Origin: CAWHHZ01 sp963829355
GTDB taxonomy: Bacteria; Acidobacteriota; Thermoanaerobaculia; Gp7-AA8; JAHWKK01
DNA length: 64,000 bases
Assembly: GCA_963829355.1 (NCBI GenBank)
Contig: CAWHHZ010000012.1
Coordinates: forward strand, 1-64,000
Direction of reading: 5' to 3'
Below, one piece after another: positions 8,674 to 18,378 of the stretch (positions are counted from its first letter, which is position 1; every line of letters starts with the position of its first letter). A model generated the notes under the pieces. The model was not told the origin of the DNA, searched no databases, and saw nothing but the letters and a program-made list of their open reading frames with translations. Position numbers and translations under genes: made by a program.

Positions 8674-11600
8674 ATGAGCTCGGATCGATGCCTTGCGTGT
8701 GGGACGGGGCTGGGACAGGGAGCCACGGTGTGTCCTTCCTGCGGGATCGCTGTGGGCGACACACAGCCCCGGATCGCTGGCTACACGATTCTCGACTCCC
8801 TCGGTGAGGGAGGGATGGGATCCGTCTTTCTCGCGCGGGACGACGTCCTCGGTCGCAAGGTCGCGATCAAGATCATCTCCGGGAAAATCGCCAGTGACTC
8901 GCAGGCACGATCCCGCTTCCTGCGCGAAGCACGTACCCTCGCGACCATCGAGCATCCGAACGTCGTCCGCGTCTACTCGTTCGGCGAAATCGACGACCAG
9001 GCCTATCTGGTGATGGAGTACGTCGAAGGTGAAACGCTCGCGGACCGCATCGGTCGAACCGGGCCGATGCCGCTCGACGACACGCTTCGCTACCTTCAAC
9101 AGATCATCGATGCACTCGCCGCGGCAAACGAGCGTGGGATCGTCCACCGCGACATCAAGCCGGCGAACATCCTGATCGACTCTCGTGACGACATCAGGGT
9201 CGCGGATTTCGGACTGGCGAAGGCGACGACTCTCGACGAGACCGATGACTCCGTTTCTCACCCAGACCGGCTTCATGCTCGGTACGCCGCATTACGTCTC
9301 TCCGGAACAGGCCCTCGGGAAACAGGTCGACTTTCGCGGCGACGTCTACTCGCTCGGCATCGTCCTCTACGAGATGCTGACGGCCGAGCGGCCGTTTCGG
9401 GGCACGACGCCGATGGCTGTGGTCGCGCAGAATCTGCATGAACCACTTCCGGACGTTCGGCAGAAGCGGCCCGACATTCCCGACCAGGTCGTCTCGCTCC
9501 TCGAAGCGATGACCCGGAAAGATCCGCAGGAGCGGCCAGGGTCCTATGAAGAGTTGGGGATCGGAATACGTGCGGAACCGGATACCGGACCCACCGTTCC
9601 GTTCCCCAGGGGAAAGCGATCGATCGCCTTCCCCTGGATCGTCGCGGCCGGCATCGCTCTCGGCGTGATCCTCGGGGTCGTCCTGCACTACGCCATCGAA
9701 CCGACGGCGAGTCCTCCACCGGCGGACAGCCCGGCATCCGAGAAGCTCGTCGTTGCCGTCGCGCCGTTCTGGGGTCCCGACGACGTCTCTGCCAGAGAAG
9801 GTCGGGTCATGGCTACGCTCGTCGAGCGATCGATCGAGTCGCGGCTCGGAGATCAGGTCGAAGTCGCCGGGATCGATCAGACCGGCGAGGCGATTCGCTC
9901 GCACGAGAAGGCGCGCGAGCTCGGGTCCCGGCTCGGAGCCGGTGTCGTCGTGTGGGGAGAGGCACTCTCCCTTCGAAGCGAGACCGAGCTGCAGCCCTCG
10001 TTCACGCTCGTCGACTTCCGGCCAGCCGCACCGGAGACCAATGCGAGCGATTCTCCCGCGCCTTCGATGCGCGACTTCGACGTCATGGATGTCGATGCGG
10101 AGCGTGAAGCGCAACCACTGAAGCTCTCCGCCGATGCTCCCGATCAGATCGAGCTCCGGCGGATGTCGGCCGAGGGTGTCGGGGAGATGGCGACGTTCCT
10201 CGCGGGCCTGTACCACCTCCATGTCCGGAATGAGCCGGAGATGGCTCTGCGGCTGTTCGAGCAGTCCGTGCCCTCCGCGGACGTCCTTCGATATCAGGCC
10301 GAGGCGCTCGTTCGACTCGACAGGCCAGACGAAGCTCGAGAGGTCGTTCGCCGCGCCATCGAGGTCGATCCCGATCACGCCGCGGCACGTGCACAGCTGG
10401 CCGATTTTCTGTGGCAGTCGGGGGAGCGCGAGGAAGCGCTCGAGCATTACCGTCGAGCGGCTGCGTCGGGCCGCCCGGTCGAGGCGGTTCAGGCGATCCT
10501 TCACGATGACCGGCTGTTCGTTCGCGAACTGTGGGTGAATGACAGCGGCGAAACGAGGGACAGTGGCTACCTGCTCGTGGTCGATCCTGACGCGGATCGG
10601 GTGCTGGAGAGGCACTTCCTGCCGGGCGAGATCGTGAAGATGCGGAGCGGGCCGGAGGAGCTCGAGATCATCTGGTCGGAGCGGGGTGTCACCGGCTTGC
10701 AGACACTCGTGTGGCGTGATGACGGTTTTACGACACCCCTCTACGCCGGCGGGAACCTTCTCAGGCGGATGAACGGGGTCAAGAGTGGTGCTGAGGTCGG
10801 TCGAAACTTCACGACCGGTGTCTCGGGGAGGCTCGAGACCCAGGAGGCGAATCCGACCTACGGACTGCCGGACGATCCGGATCAGATCAACCGTGCGAAG
10901 CCGTCGTCTTTCGAGGAGCTCGAATCGTTCCTGCTGCAATCGATCGAGCGCGATCCCACCCAACCGTGGTATCCGGTCCATCTCGGATTCGTTCAGAAGG
11001 CGACGGGCCGTGAAGCCGGAGCGGAGCAGACATGGACGGCACTGTTCGATCGCGAGTGGCCCGGCGTTCCGTACTGGGAGTTCACGTGGATCGCACGCCT
11101 CTACGAGCGCCTCGGCGAGCACGCGTGGGCGGACAAGGCGTTCGAGACGGCGCTCGAGATTCGGAAGAGCAACCCGCAGCCGGTCGTCTGGACCTACCTG
11201 CTCGACCGGATGATCGTCGCTCCGTTCGTTCGGATGCACGAATCCGCGCTCGCTGATCCGGGGCGCGCGTACGAGTGGCTCGTCCGGGCGAGAGAGCTCA
11301 CCGGGACGACCGAGGGGACGCGGCTCGCGGCGAGTGTGTGGAGCTCGTACTTTGCGGAGATGGGCGATGGTGCCAGATCGGACGATGAGGCCGCGCTGCG
11401 GGACACTGCGTTCGACTGGACCGTTCGGTCCGCCACCGGCGACTATCTGCTCTATCCCCTGCTCACGCTGCTTCTCGGGCTGCCGGTCTTCACTCTGATG
11501 CTCGGGAGCGTGGCGTGGCGGCGGGCCCGTGCGACGCCTCGTCCCGGTGAGGTGCCGGCCGACTCTCGGGCAACGCGCATCGCTATTGCGACCGGCCTCC

Positions 11601-11770
11601 TTCTGATGGCGGCGGCCGCCACGTCGTGGGCGCTCTTGCTGCCAGAGGCGTCGGTCGCGTGGAAGACCGCCCTGTGGAGCCTGATCCTGTTCTGGATCCT
11701 TCTCGTCGTCTGGTTGTTCCGAAGAGAGATCGACCGCGGATCGACGAAGTGGTTCTATCCGGTGCGATGA
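8674..11770 (+). pseudogene. Receptor Ser/Thr protein kinase with TPRs, single frameshift
   Basis: The first frame starts MSSDRCLACGTGLGQGATVC, a zinc-ribbon. It is followed by a kinase domain with glycine loop GEGGMGSV, VAIK, catalytic HRDIKPANIL and DFGLA. Near 9253-9260, between DFG and the SPEQ (APE-like) motif, the frame changes; the rest runs uninterrupted to 11770. That part includes a membrane segment near 9630-9690, a periplasmic part with TPR-like repeats around 10220-10480, and two membrane segments near the C-terminus (11450-11720). A full-length protein would be about 1030 residues. One indel in a T/C run separates the two frames, so this is either a recent mutation or an error. 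Confidence 0.85.
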
Positions 11771-12873
11771 TCGTCGTGGCGCCGGTAGCGCTGTTGCTCG
11801 GACTCGCGATCGTCTACCGATCGTGGTTGGCGGCGGCCGTCGCGGTGATCGTCGGGTACCTGCTGCTCGCCCGGAAGCGACGTCTCGAGTTTGCGAGCTT
11901 CGGTGGGAGCATCCGTCGGAGCGAGAGAATCGCGCTCGTGGGTCTGGGGGTGGCAGGACTGATCGTGCTGATCGCCTTCGGTTCGAGGTTCGCGTCGCTC
12001 TCTCGGATCAATGAGGCACCTCCCGCCGTTGTTGACTCCTTCGGTCATCCTCAGTGGACCGGCTGGCTCGACGAGATCATCGAAGAGAACGATTCCGCAG
12101 CGATGCGTTACGCGGCGGCCGTGAGCCATCATCTGGCGGGGGATTTCGATGGAGCCGTTCGGCTCTACGAGAGGGTGCCTGACGATGATCGTGCGGTAAG
12201 GGGTGCCAGTGCGGCGAGGGAGGGAAGGATCGAGGTCGTGATGCCGTCGGGCGACGAGCTCATGACCGCAATGTCCGAAGGGAGTGTGCGTGAGATCGGC
12301 GGGGAGGCAGCGAGCCTGCCGAGCGCGTTCCAGCCTCTCTTCTGGTTCACGGTCGTCGTCTTTGGATCGGTTCTGCTGTTCGCGGCGGTGGTTTCGGTCG
12401 TGCCATCTCGCGATTTGCCGATTGGTCGCGGATCACGAGTGGCCGGATGGTTGTTGCCCTCGCGCTGGTGGTTGCGCCGCGGACGTCCCGACCTCGCGAT
12501 AGTGAAATTGTTCACCGCGACATTTCTCCTGGTCGTGGGTGTGTACCTGATCGCAATCTGGTCGGGCGACGGGGAGGCGTACCCGGCGCCCGGCATACTC
12601 AGCAACTGGGCGACACCAAACGTCATGTCCTCCTTTCCTCTGCCGGATCCGGGAGACCTCACGCGCGCGGACATTCCTCGGATCTATCGGATCGCGCTGG
12701 CTCGGTCCTATCCCGGAGCGGAGATCTTCTGGTCGCTCGTACTGCTCGCCCTCGCAACGAACATTACCCTGCGCCTGATGTCCCTCCGTGACATCGCGCG
12801 CACGCGCGCGATCCCCCTCTCCGAAGCCGACACCGAGATCACCCCACCCGAGACCCTCACCAAACCGGAGTAG
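11767..12873 (+). CDS. Multi-spanning membrane protein, partner of the receptor kinase
   Basis: The ATG overlaps the kinase stop (ATGA), so the two are translationally coupled. The 368-residue product has N-terminal membrane segments (VVAPVALLLGLAIVYRSW, then AAAVAVIVGYLLLA and ALVGLGVAGLIVLIAF). A soluble stretch with a TPR-like AAAVSHHLAGDFDGAVRLYE follows, then further hydrophobic segments (FWFTVVVFGSVLLFAAVV and later). I do not recognise a named family. It probably acts with the kinase at the inner membrane. Confidence 0.7.
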   Translation: MIVVAPVALLLGLAIVYRSWLAAAVAVIVGYLLLARKRRLEFASFGGSIRRSERIALVGLGVAGLIVLIAFGSRFASLSRINEAPPAVVDSFGHPQWTGWLDEIIEENDSAAMRYAAAVSHHLAGDFDGAVRLYERVPDDDRAVRGASAAREGRIEVVMPSGDELMTAMSEGSVREIGGEAASLPSAFQPLFWFTVVVFGSVLLFAAVVSVVPSRDLPIGRGSRVAGWLLPSRWWLRRGRPDLAIVKLFTATFLLVVGVYLIAIWSGDGEAYPAPGILSNWATPNVMSSFPLPDPGDLTRADIPRIYRIALARSYPGAEIFWSLVLLALATNITLRLMSLRDIARTRAIPLSEADTEITPPETLTKPE

Positions 12874-12926
12874 CGCCTGTTGTCAATCGGCCGTAAAGTT
12901 AGGGGGAGTCTTCTGGCGCAGAGCGG

Positions 12927-13093
12927 TCAGGTCGATTTCGGACTGTTCGATTCGTCGTCATTCCTCACGACGTAGCTCGCGACAGATGCCGTAAATGCTC
13001 CCAGCGCTCCGAGACCTGTAACGATAAGGAGAACGGCGACAACACGACCTCCGACCGTCATCGGATAGATGTCCCCGTATCCGACGTTCAGAA
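12927..13093 (-). pseudogene. C-terminal fragment of a potassium-channel pore protein
   Basis: The reverse strand reads LLLNVGYGDIYPMTVGG followed by RVVAVLLIVTGLGALGAF and a short tail ending SPKST. VGYGD is the K+ selectivity filter, and the hydrophobic stretch is the inner pore helix. Everything upstream of the filter is missing: the sequence changes at 13094 into a REP1 element. Confidence 0.75.
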
Positions 13094-13125
13094 GAAGTTG
13101 GGGTCACAGCCAGAAAATCAACTTC
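13094..13125 (+). repeat. REP1 element truncating the channel gene
   Basis: The 32-base gaagttggggtcacagccag element with inverted ends (gaagttg and caacttc) abuts the broken channel gene. Near-identical copies flank the RAYT gene at 17523 and 18363. Confidence 0.8.
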
Positions 13126-13317
13126 CCGCGTAAGGCTGTCAGTCGGATTGGAGATAGGAGGGATCAGTCCAGTGCCGATCCCGCAGAGGCGGCTGGTTCC
13201 GCGCGTTGTACCGCAAGTGGCGAACTCAGCTGCGCCACCGGGGCTACCGGCGATCAGTCTGCGCTTAGATGGCAGCCTCGCGACACCGTCCGACCAAGGT
13301 ATGATGGATGATGTTCC

Positions 13318-13551
13318 ATGAACGATGATGACATCAGTCGGCTCATCGCGAGGGCGGCCAGCGAGGCCGCAGATCGCAGCGCCCTGGAAATGCGGCGTCA
13401 GTTCGAAATTGTCGCAGAGCGTATCGATTCCACTGTGCAGACCGTCGCCGAAGGAGTCGCTGCGAACCAGGAGCTCGTCGATCGAATGCGTCGAGAGATG
13501 ACCGGAGAATTCGAAGAAACGAGATCGATGATTCGGCTTTCTTACACATGA
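13318..13551 (+). CDS. Truncated copy of a small coiled-coil protein
   Basis: The 77-residue product MNDDDISRLIARAASEAADR is nearly identical to the first 73 residues of the protein at 40720, then stops at LSYT. At the break (about 13547) the sequence jumps to catgacctggcccccgatcg, the 3' end of the YgiT gene at 41288. A deletion of about 340 bases relative to the other copy explains this. The helical, charged sequence suggests a coiled coil; no named function. Confidence 0.7.
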   Translation: MNDDDISRLIARAASEAADRSALEMRRQFEIVAERIDSTVQTVAEGVAANQELVDRMRREMTGEFEETRSMIRLSYT

Positions 13552-13628
13552 CCTGGCCCCCGATCGCCGCATAACCGCGGGTCGATGACCGGAACGATCT
13601 GGCCTGACCGGATGTTAGAATCGTCATC

Positions 13629-13847
13629 ATGCAGATCGCTTCGGGAAAAGTCGTTGGCGGACAGGTCGTCGTGAACGCCGAATTAGCGGAGGGCGCTGAG
13701 GTGACGATTCTTGCTCGGGATTCCGAGGACTCCTTTGAGGTGGATGAGGAGCTCGAAGCCGTGTTGCTCGAATCGATTGCGCAGGCGGATCGCGGGGAGA
13801 CCATTCCTGCCGAGGATCTCCTTCGCGATTTGCGAAGCAGGGAATGA
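13629..13847 (+). CDS. Antitoxin of a ParE-type module
   Basis: The 72-residue protein MQIASGKVVGGQVVVNAELA has a short beta-rich N-terminus like AbrB/VapB-type domains. An acidic C-terminal half follows (DEELEAVLLESIAQADRG, then IPAEDLLRDLR), typical of antitoxins that fold on their toxin. It overlaps the ParE gene by 4 bases. Confidence 0.75.
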   Translation: MQIASGKVVGGQVVVNAELAEGAEVTILARDSEDSFEVDEELEAVLLESIAQADRGETIPAEDLLRDLRSRE

Positions 13848-14155
13848 CTCAGCGCCGCGCCGTCGAAGTCACTGCTCTCGCTGCTCAACACATTCGACGT
13901 GCGGAGGACTGGTGGCGTTCGAACCGTCCGAGCGTACCCAACGCAGTTCGCGAGGATCTGGAGCAGGCGCTCTCTCTGCTTGTGACGCAGCCCCGAATCG
14001 GTCCGATCGCCAGGAACGTCAAACTGACAGGCGTTCGTCGTGTTTACCTGGCTCGAATCAAGTACGACCTCTACTACCGCGAGATCGAAGGGTCAGACAT
14101 CGTTCAGGTGCTGGCACTCTGGCATTCGCGACGAGGAGTGGCGCCTCCAATCTGA
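13844..14155 (+). CDS. ParE/RelE-family toxin
   Basis: The 103-residue protein has AQHIRRAEDWWRSNRP, LEQALSLLVTQPRIGPIARN, GVRRVYLARIKYDLYYRE and a terminal VLALWHSRRGVAPPI, the usual ParE order of helices followed by a beta-sheet and a C-terminal WHSRRG. ParE toxins poison gyrase; RelE relatives cleave mRNA. The ATGA overlap couples it to the upstream antitoxin. Confidence 0.85.
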   Translation: MTQRRAVEVTALAAQHIRRAEDWWRSNRPSVPNAVREDLEQALSLLVTQPRIGPIARNVKLTGVRRVYLARIKYDLYYREIEGSDIVQVLALWHSRRGVAPPI

Positions 14156-14227
14156 GTAAAAGTGAGGAGACACGGAACGGATCAGCGATGGTGAGACGCC
14201 AGAGAGAATCGATCCACTGGAGTGATG

Positions 14228-14479
14228 ATGAAATTGGTTGATGTCGTCGAGGCAAGGCACGTCAGGGATTACGTGGTGTGGGTCATGTTCGAGGATGGAA
14301 CGGAGGGAGAGGTCGATCTCGAGAGCTCCCTCCGCGGGCCGGTGTTCGAGCCTCTACGAGACGTGGAATCGTTCAAGCAGCTTCGAGTCAACCCGGAGCT
14401 CGGCACGATCGTCTGGCCTAACGGCGCGGATATCGCTCCCGAGACCTTGTACTCGAGGGTCAACGTTCCAGTTGTTTGA
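14228..14479 (+). CDS. DUF2442-family protein
   Basis: The protein MKLVDVVEARHVRDYVVWV contains MFEDGTEGEVDLESSLRGPV, FEPLRDVESFKQLRV and TIVWPNGADIAPETLY, the DUF2442 pattern. The family often pairs with DUF4160 in TA-like modules. No DUF4160 gene precedes it here. Two ATGs (14225, 14228) follow a GGAG; I prefer the second for spacing. Confidence 0.8.
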   Translation: MKLVDVVEARHVRDYVVWVMFEDGTEGEVDLESSLRGPVFEPLRDVESFKQLRVNPELGTIVWPNGADIAPETLYSRVNVPVV

Positions 14480-14565
14480 TCGGGATGAGCTGGACGACCG
14501 CTCGACCGGCGTTCACTCCTTCGCCTCTCGCTTCGGCGGTGCAAGCCGCCGGTGCTCCGCGTAAC

Positions 14566-14653
14566 GGTCTGGCACCCCTGCCGGGGTGCTGCGTGGTTTT
14601 TGATGGGGCGGACTGACCGGTGGTTGCCCCTCCGGGGCTACCACCGGCTGATA
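14566..14653. repeat. Family A palindromic repeat, left part
   Basis: It contains the hairpin cacccctgccggggtgctgc, a spacer, and ggtggttgcccctccggggc with the start of its closing arm. The final hairpin of the repeat is displaced to 15551, beyond an IS110 remnant. Confidence 0.8.
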
Positions 14654-15549
14654 TGGAGTGACCCTGTCAAGTAGGGTAGATCTGTAGTTGCTTTTGCTTT
14701 TGTTTTTTCCCTAAATGCGTCTTTGTCTTTTGCCTTTCGTTTTTGCAGCCGTGACGACGACCGAGGGCGATGCAGCGACGATGATCACACTGATATTCGC
14801 GGGTTCTCGCATTTGAATGATCCGTCGGGAGCTGCCTCGCTCTAATGTGCGTGAGTCACGGTTGTTCTCGTGTCAGGAATAGCCGGTGTCGAGGGTTCTC
14901 CTTTCGATAGCCGGGCCCTCGGCCGATGTCACGGCTGCACTTTGTCCTCAGGGGTGTACCTTTTGTCCAATTGCCCAGATGAAACCGACAAGTTCTCGAG
15001 CCACTGCGACTGCGGTGACCGTGGATTTTTTTCCTCTGCTCGTGAATCGATAAAACTTCTTGCTCAAACGGTGATCGCATTTCTCAGCGATGGCAACGAT
15101 TTCGGGTGGTTGCTTCGCTCGCCTCGCTCGTACACCCTTTCCGACGCGTGGTCCTCGGCGGTAGTGCCACGCAGCCTCGACGACGATATGCCGCACGTGA
15201 GCATTGCCTGTCTTGGTGATTGATAGTCGATTCGTCTTATCGCCGGTGCTGAACTCTCCGGGAATGAGTCCAACCGCCGACATCAGTTCGGGGGCCGTCG
15301 GAAAACGACGGAGGTCGCCCAGCTCAGACAGTAGCGTCATTGCGGAAAGAGTTCTTATCCCGCGCAGAACGCTCATTGCTCCCACATAGACTGAGTATTC
15401 TTCGTTGGTAGCGATCTCTGCGATTCGCTCGTCGTATCGCTTCAACTGTTCGATACGATGTTCGAGCTCGACGATCAAGTGGCTCTGTGCCCCTCGGGGG
15501 CTTAACCCACGACGGTACACGAGTGAGCGGGTCACTCCATACTCTCTAC
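14654..15549 (-). mobile_element. IS110-family remnant inserted in a family A repeat
   Basis: The roughly 900-base segment splits a family A repeat between ccaccggctgat on the left and ttccggcacgcc on the right. It holds the C-terminal part of an IS110/IS116/IS902 transposase and about 290 T-rich noncoding bases beyond the transposase stop. The N-terminal DEDD catalytic half is missing. The noncoding end could once have encoded a bridge RNA. Confidence 0.7.
14948..15549 (-). pseudogene. IS110/IS116/IS902 transposase, C-terminal part
   Basis: The frame carries LIVELEHRIEQLKRYDERIA, then SVLRGIRTLSAMTLLSELGD, ELMSAVGLIPGEFSTGDK, ITKTGNAHVRHIVVEAAWHY and a basic tail. This is the transposase_20 domain with its GLxPxxxxSG-like segment. 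The N-terminal RuvC-like DEDD domain is absent because the coding sequence begins at the family A boundary. Function as a recombinase is not possible. Confidence 0.8.
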
Positions 15550-15571
15550 ATTCCGGCACGCCTCCGGCGTG

Positions 15572-15784
15572 CGACGGTGAGGCGATTCGGGGGCCCGTCG
15601 AGAAGGGGATGCCAGTCCATCTCTTCGTGAGGCGGGAGAAGAAGGTGGGCAATCGCGCGGCGGCGTTCATCCACTGTGGGGATGTGGTGTTCGAGGACTG
15701 GGAGGGGGATCGGCCGGCGACGGTGCATTGGCGGTTGCCGGAGCCGGTGCCGGAGGGATTGCGGGGGAAGTTGCGGGTGGGGAG
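15572..15784 (+). pseudogene. DUF3427 helicase C-terminal fragment (copy 1)
   Basis: The segment encodes GEAIRGPVEKGMPVHLFVRR and CGDVVFEDWEGDRPATVHWR and matches the last 213 coding bases of the helicase gene at 27722-27934. It follows directly on the right-hand hairpin of the split family A repeat, the same junction as at 30342 and 46142. Confidence 0.85.
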
Positions 15785-15909
15785 TAGTATCGACAATCGA
15801 GGAGCCAAATATAGAATAACCCTTATCGAAATGATGAAATGTCTGCATCGTAGACTCGGCCGACTCTTCAAGTCGTAGCCCGAAGGATCGAGCCCTGAGG
15901 GAGGGTCTG

Positions 15910-17088
15910 ATGAACCGATATCGACGTTACAGCTCGGGTGCCGCGATCTTCGCTCTCGTTGCGGCCGTCCTTCTGATCGTGATGCCCCTTCGTGCCGAGT
16001 CCGCCGCAGATCGAATCGCCCGGATGAAGAAGGAGCGGGATTGGGTCTACGATCAACTGAGGATGGTCCGGCTTTACGAGAGTACGGAGATGCGGGAGAA
16101 CGTTGCGAGCGATATCGCGCAACACGAGAAGGACCAATCGATGCTGCGGAGAGTGATGCCGGAGAGCCTGAGCCGTACAGAACTGCACGGGCGGATCACT
16201 GCCGCAGCCGACAGAGCAGCCGTTACGTTTCGTGCGGGCGAGCCAATCCTGAACGACTACGGCGAATACGAGTCGATCACCATCCGGGTCACACCAGAGG
16301 GAACCGACGATTCGATCGAGCGGTTCGTTCGCGGCCTGCAGCTCACCCCTGGCGTCCAGTACGTTACGAGAATCGAGAAGAGCGGCGGAGGAGCGGACGT
16401 CGTGGAAGTGGAGGCGTTCATGATGCCCTCGAGGAGGGTCGAGCTGCGAGCGTGCTCGATTCCGGAGCGTTCGCCCGGAGCATCGGAAGCGGAGACGAAG
16501 CTGCGCGAGAGACTGGTCTCCGAGTGTGCGAAGCTCGACGCAGCGGATGCGGAGCTTCGTCGTGCGCTCGAACGAAGAGAACAGCTGAGGGACTGGGTCA
16601 TGCTCACAAATGATCTGGCACTGAACGAGCCGCGGGTGGAGCCTACTGAGGAAGTGCTGGCGGCCGCAGAAGCCGACCTGGGGCCGGAGCTGACGGCCGA
16701 GATCGAGGACATCCTCGGGGAGCCCCTGCGACCACCGGCTCTCGATGAGGGGACGAAGCGGGCAAAAGCGATGGACGATATCCGCTGGATCGCGACCGCT
16801 GCCGAAGCCTATGCGGTCGATCACGATCGCTATCCCGAGAGCTCCAACATCGTCCCGCTCGCGAACACGCTGACGGATTATCTGTCCAGGGCGCCGGGGG
16901 AGCGCAGTCTGACGGATCCGTGGGAGATGCCGTACCGGTGGATCTCGGACGGCCGGAACTATCGGATCGTCAGTGGCGGAAGGAACCGGGCAATCGCGGA
17001 GACGAGTCTCGTGATCTCGGACAACGTCCAGGAGAACGATGACCTGGTGTACCAGAACGGGACACTCCTGCAGGCGCCGATGGATTGA
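15910..17088 (+). CDS. Membrane-anchored protein with PilO/GspM-like and GspG-like regions
   Basis: The 392-residue protein begins with a signal anchor (AAIFALVAAVLLIVMP). A coiled-coil-like stretch is followed by a region at about 90-175 (ESLSRTELHGRITAAADRA and later YVTRIEKSGGGADVV) resembling the ferredoxin-like domain of PilO or GspM. The C-terminus (about 285-375) has DDIRWIATAAEAYAVDHDRY, LTDPWEMPYRWISDG and YRIVSGGRN, the GspG pseudopilin globular pattern. A role in type II secretion or type IV pilus-like assembly is inference. A GAGGGAGGG ribosome site precedes the ATG. Confidence 0.65.
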   Translation: MNRYRRYSSGAAIFALVAAVLLIVMPLRAESAADRIARMKKERDWVYDQLRMVRLYESTEMRENVASDIAQHEKDQSMLRRVMPESLSRTELHGRITAAADRAAVTFRAGEPILNDYGEYESITIRVTPEGTDDSIERFVRGLQLTPGVQYVTRIEKSGGGADVVEVEAFMMPSRRVELRACSIPERSPGASEAETKLRERLVSECAKLDAADAELRRALERREQLRDWVMLTNDLALNEPRVEPTEEVLAAAEADLGPELTAEIEDILGEPLRPPALDEGTKRAKAMDDIRWIATAAEAYAVDHDRYPESSNIVPLANTLTDYLSRAPGERSLTDPWEMPYRWISDGRNYRIVSGGRNRAIAETSLVISDNVQENDDLVYQNGTLLQAPMD

Positions 17089-17167
17089 CCGGGTGTACGT
17101 GGATCGCAGGTTATATCAAAGAACTGGCTGGATCCGCGGCCATACCGAAACTCCTGGCCCGTCCCGA

Positions 17168-17522
17168 TCATTCGACCCTCTCCGCCCTGACGATGAAGCG
17201 GTTGGGCGCGGACCCGATGAAGTTGAACGGGTGGCAGGTCACAAGGGTCAGCACTTCGTTCTCGGTCGGATCGAGCACGCTTATTTCCGTCGGAGGGACG
17301 ACCTCGAGCGAGACGACACGGTACTCGTATTCGAGGGGCGGGACGACGAGCACGATGCGGTCGTCCATGCGTATGTTGCGAAGGCCGCGGAAGAAGGTGT
17401 CGCGATGGCCGGCGAGCACCGTGTTCCCGATCTCGCCCGGACGCGCGGTGTCGGTGACGTGACCGACGGCAAGATCCAGCGTCTCGTCGTCGACTCCGTG
17501 GCGCACGATGGCACTGACATGA
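17168..17522 (-). pseudogene. Sortase fragment, N-terminally truncated duplicate
   Basis: Residues from VSAIVRHGVDDETLDLAVGH to VTCHPFNFIGSAPNRFIVRA are nearly identical to the intact sortase at 54565. The catalytic LTLVTC cysteine and the HRDTFF histidine region remain. The membrane anchor and N-terminal third are missing: the coding sequence ends at the REP1 element starting at 17523. Similarity continues a short way past the stop at 17168. Confidence 0.85.
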
Positions 17523-17554
17523 GAAGTTGGCGTCACAGCCAGAATTTCAACTTC
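17523..17554 (+). repeat. REP1 element, 5' flank of the RAYT gene
   Basis: The gaagttggcgtcacagccag element with inverted ends lies between the truncated sortase and the RAYT coding region. Confidence 0.85.
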
Positions 17555-17623
17555 CCGGGTAGCGCTCCAGTCTGCTCCGAGGTAGGATGATCTCGGTTTT
17601 CACCGCTGGGTTGCCGCATACGG

Positions 17624-18378
17624 TTGCTCTTCCGCCGGCTCTCTCGTGTCCCCTTCGGATCCCTCCCGCCCTTCACCCCTCAGGCAGGCAGACAACTCCG
17701 CATCGATTTCCCAGGTGCGATCCACCACATCACTTCTCGCGGCAACGAACGCCGCGACATCTATCGAGATGATCGCGATCGGGAGAGGTTTATCGAGATC
17801 CTCGAGGAGGTTGTGATTCTTCGGCGCTGGATCCTGCACGCGTGGGTCCTGATGTCGAACCACTACCACCTGCTGATCGATCCTTCGTCGCTTCGCTCCT
17901 CAGGACAGGGACACCCGAAGTGGGGCTGTCTCGCGGGATGAAGAAGCTGAACGAGTCATATGCGCGCTGGTTCAACGATCGCCATCGGCTGGTGGGGCAC
18001 TTGTTCCAGGGCAGGTTCAAGAACATCCTGGTCGAACGGGAGTCCCACCTGCTCGAGCTCACGCGCTACATCGTTCTGAATCCGGTGCGCTGCGGCGCGG
18101 TGAGGTACGCGGGAGACTGGAAGTGGAGCAACTACCGCGCGACCGCCGGCCTGGCTCCCGCTCCGAACTGGCTCGAGACGGAGTGGACTCTGGCGAAGTT
18201 CGATCCGCAGGAGACTGGGAAGGCACGCGAAGGCTACCGCCAGTTCGTTGCCGACGCTCGCGGAGCATCGTACAAGCCGTGGGAGTCGCTGATTGGTCAG
18301 ATCTACCTGGGCGGGGAGGCGTTCTGCGACCTGATCCAGACGATGATCTCGTCGCAGCCGGAGAAGTTGGGGTCGTAG
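17624..18378 (+). pseudogene. REP-associated tyrosine transposase (RAYT), interrupted
   Basis: The first frame carries RIDFPGAIHHITSRGNERRD and WILHAWVLMSNHYHLLI with the HUH-like HYH. A second frame resumes at LSRGMKKLNESYARWFNDRH, then LFQGRFKNILVERES and LTRYIVLNPVR. Between them lie about 30 extra bases near 17882-17911 (tccttcgtcgcttcgctcct...), which break the frame. RAYTs mobilise REP sequences, and this one is bracketed by REP1 copies. The last five codons (EKLGS, stop) are part of the downstream REP1. Confidence 0.85.

Noticed and set aside
9194..11239. 681-codon open frame on the minus strand
   Set aside because: It is opposite to the kinase gene, whose plus-strand frame has recognisable kinase, membrane and TPR features. 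Long antisense frames are common in high-GC coding DNA.
11626..11766. Earlier start for the membrane protein after the kinase
   Set aside because: Those codons overlap the kinase C-terminal membrane helices; the ATG at 11767 gives the ATGA overlap.
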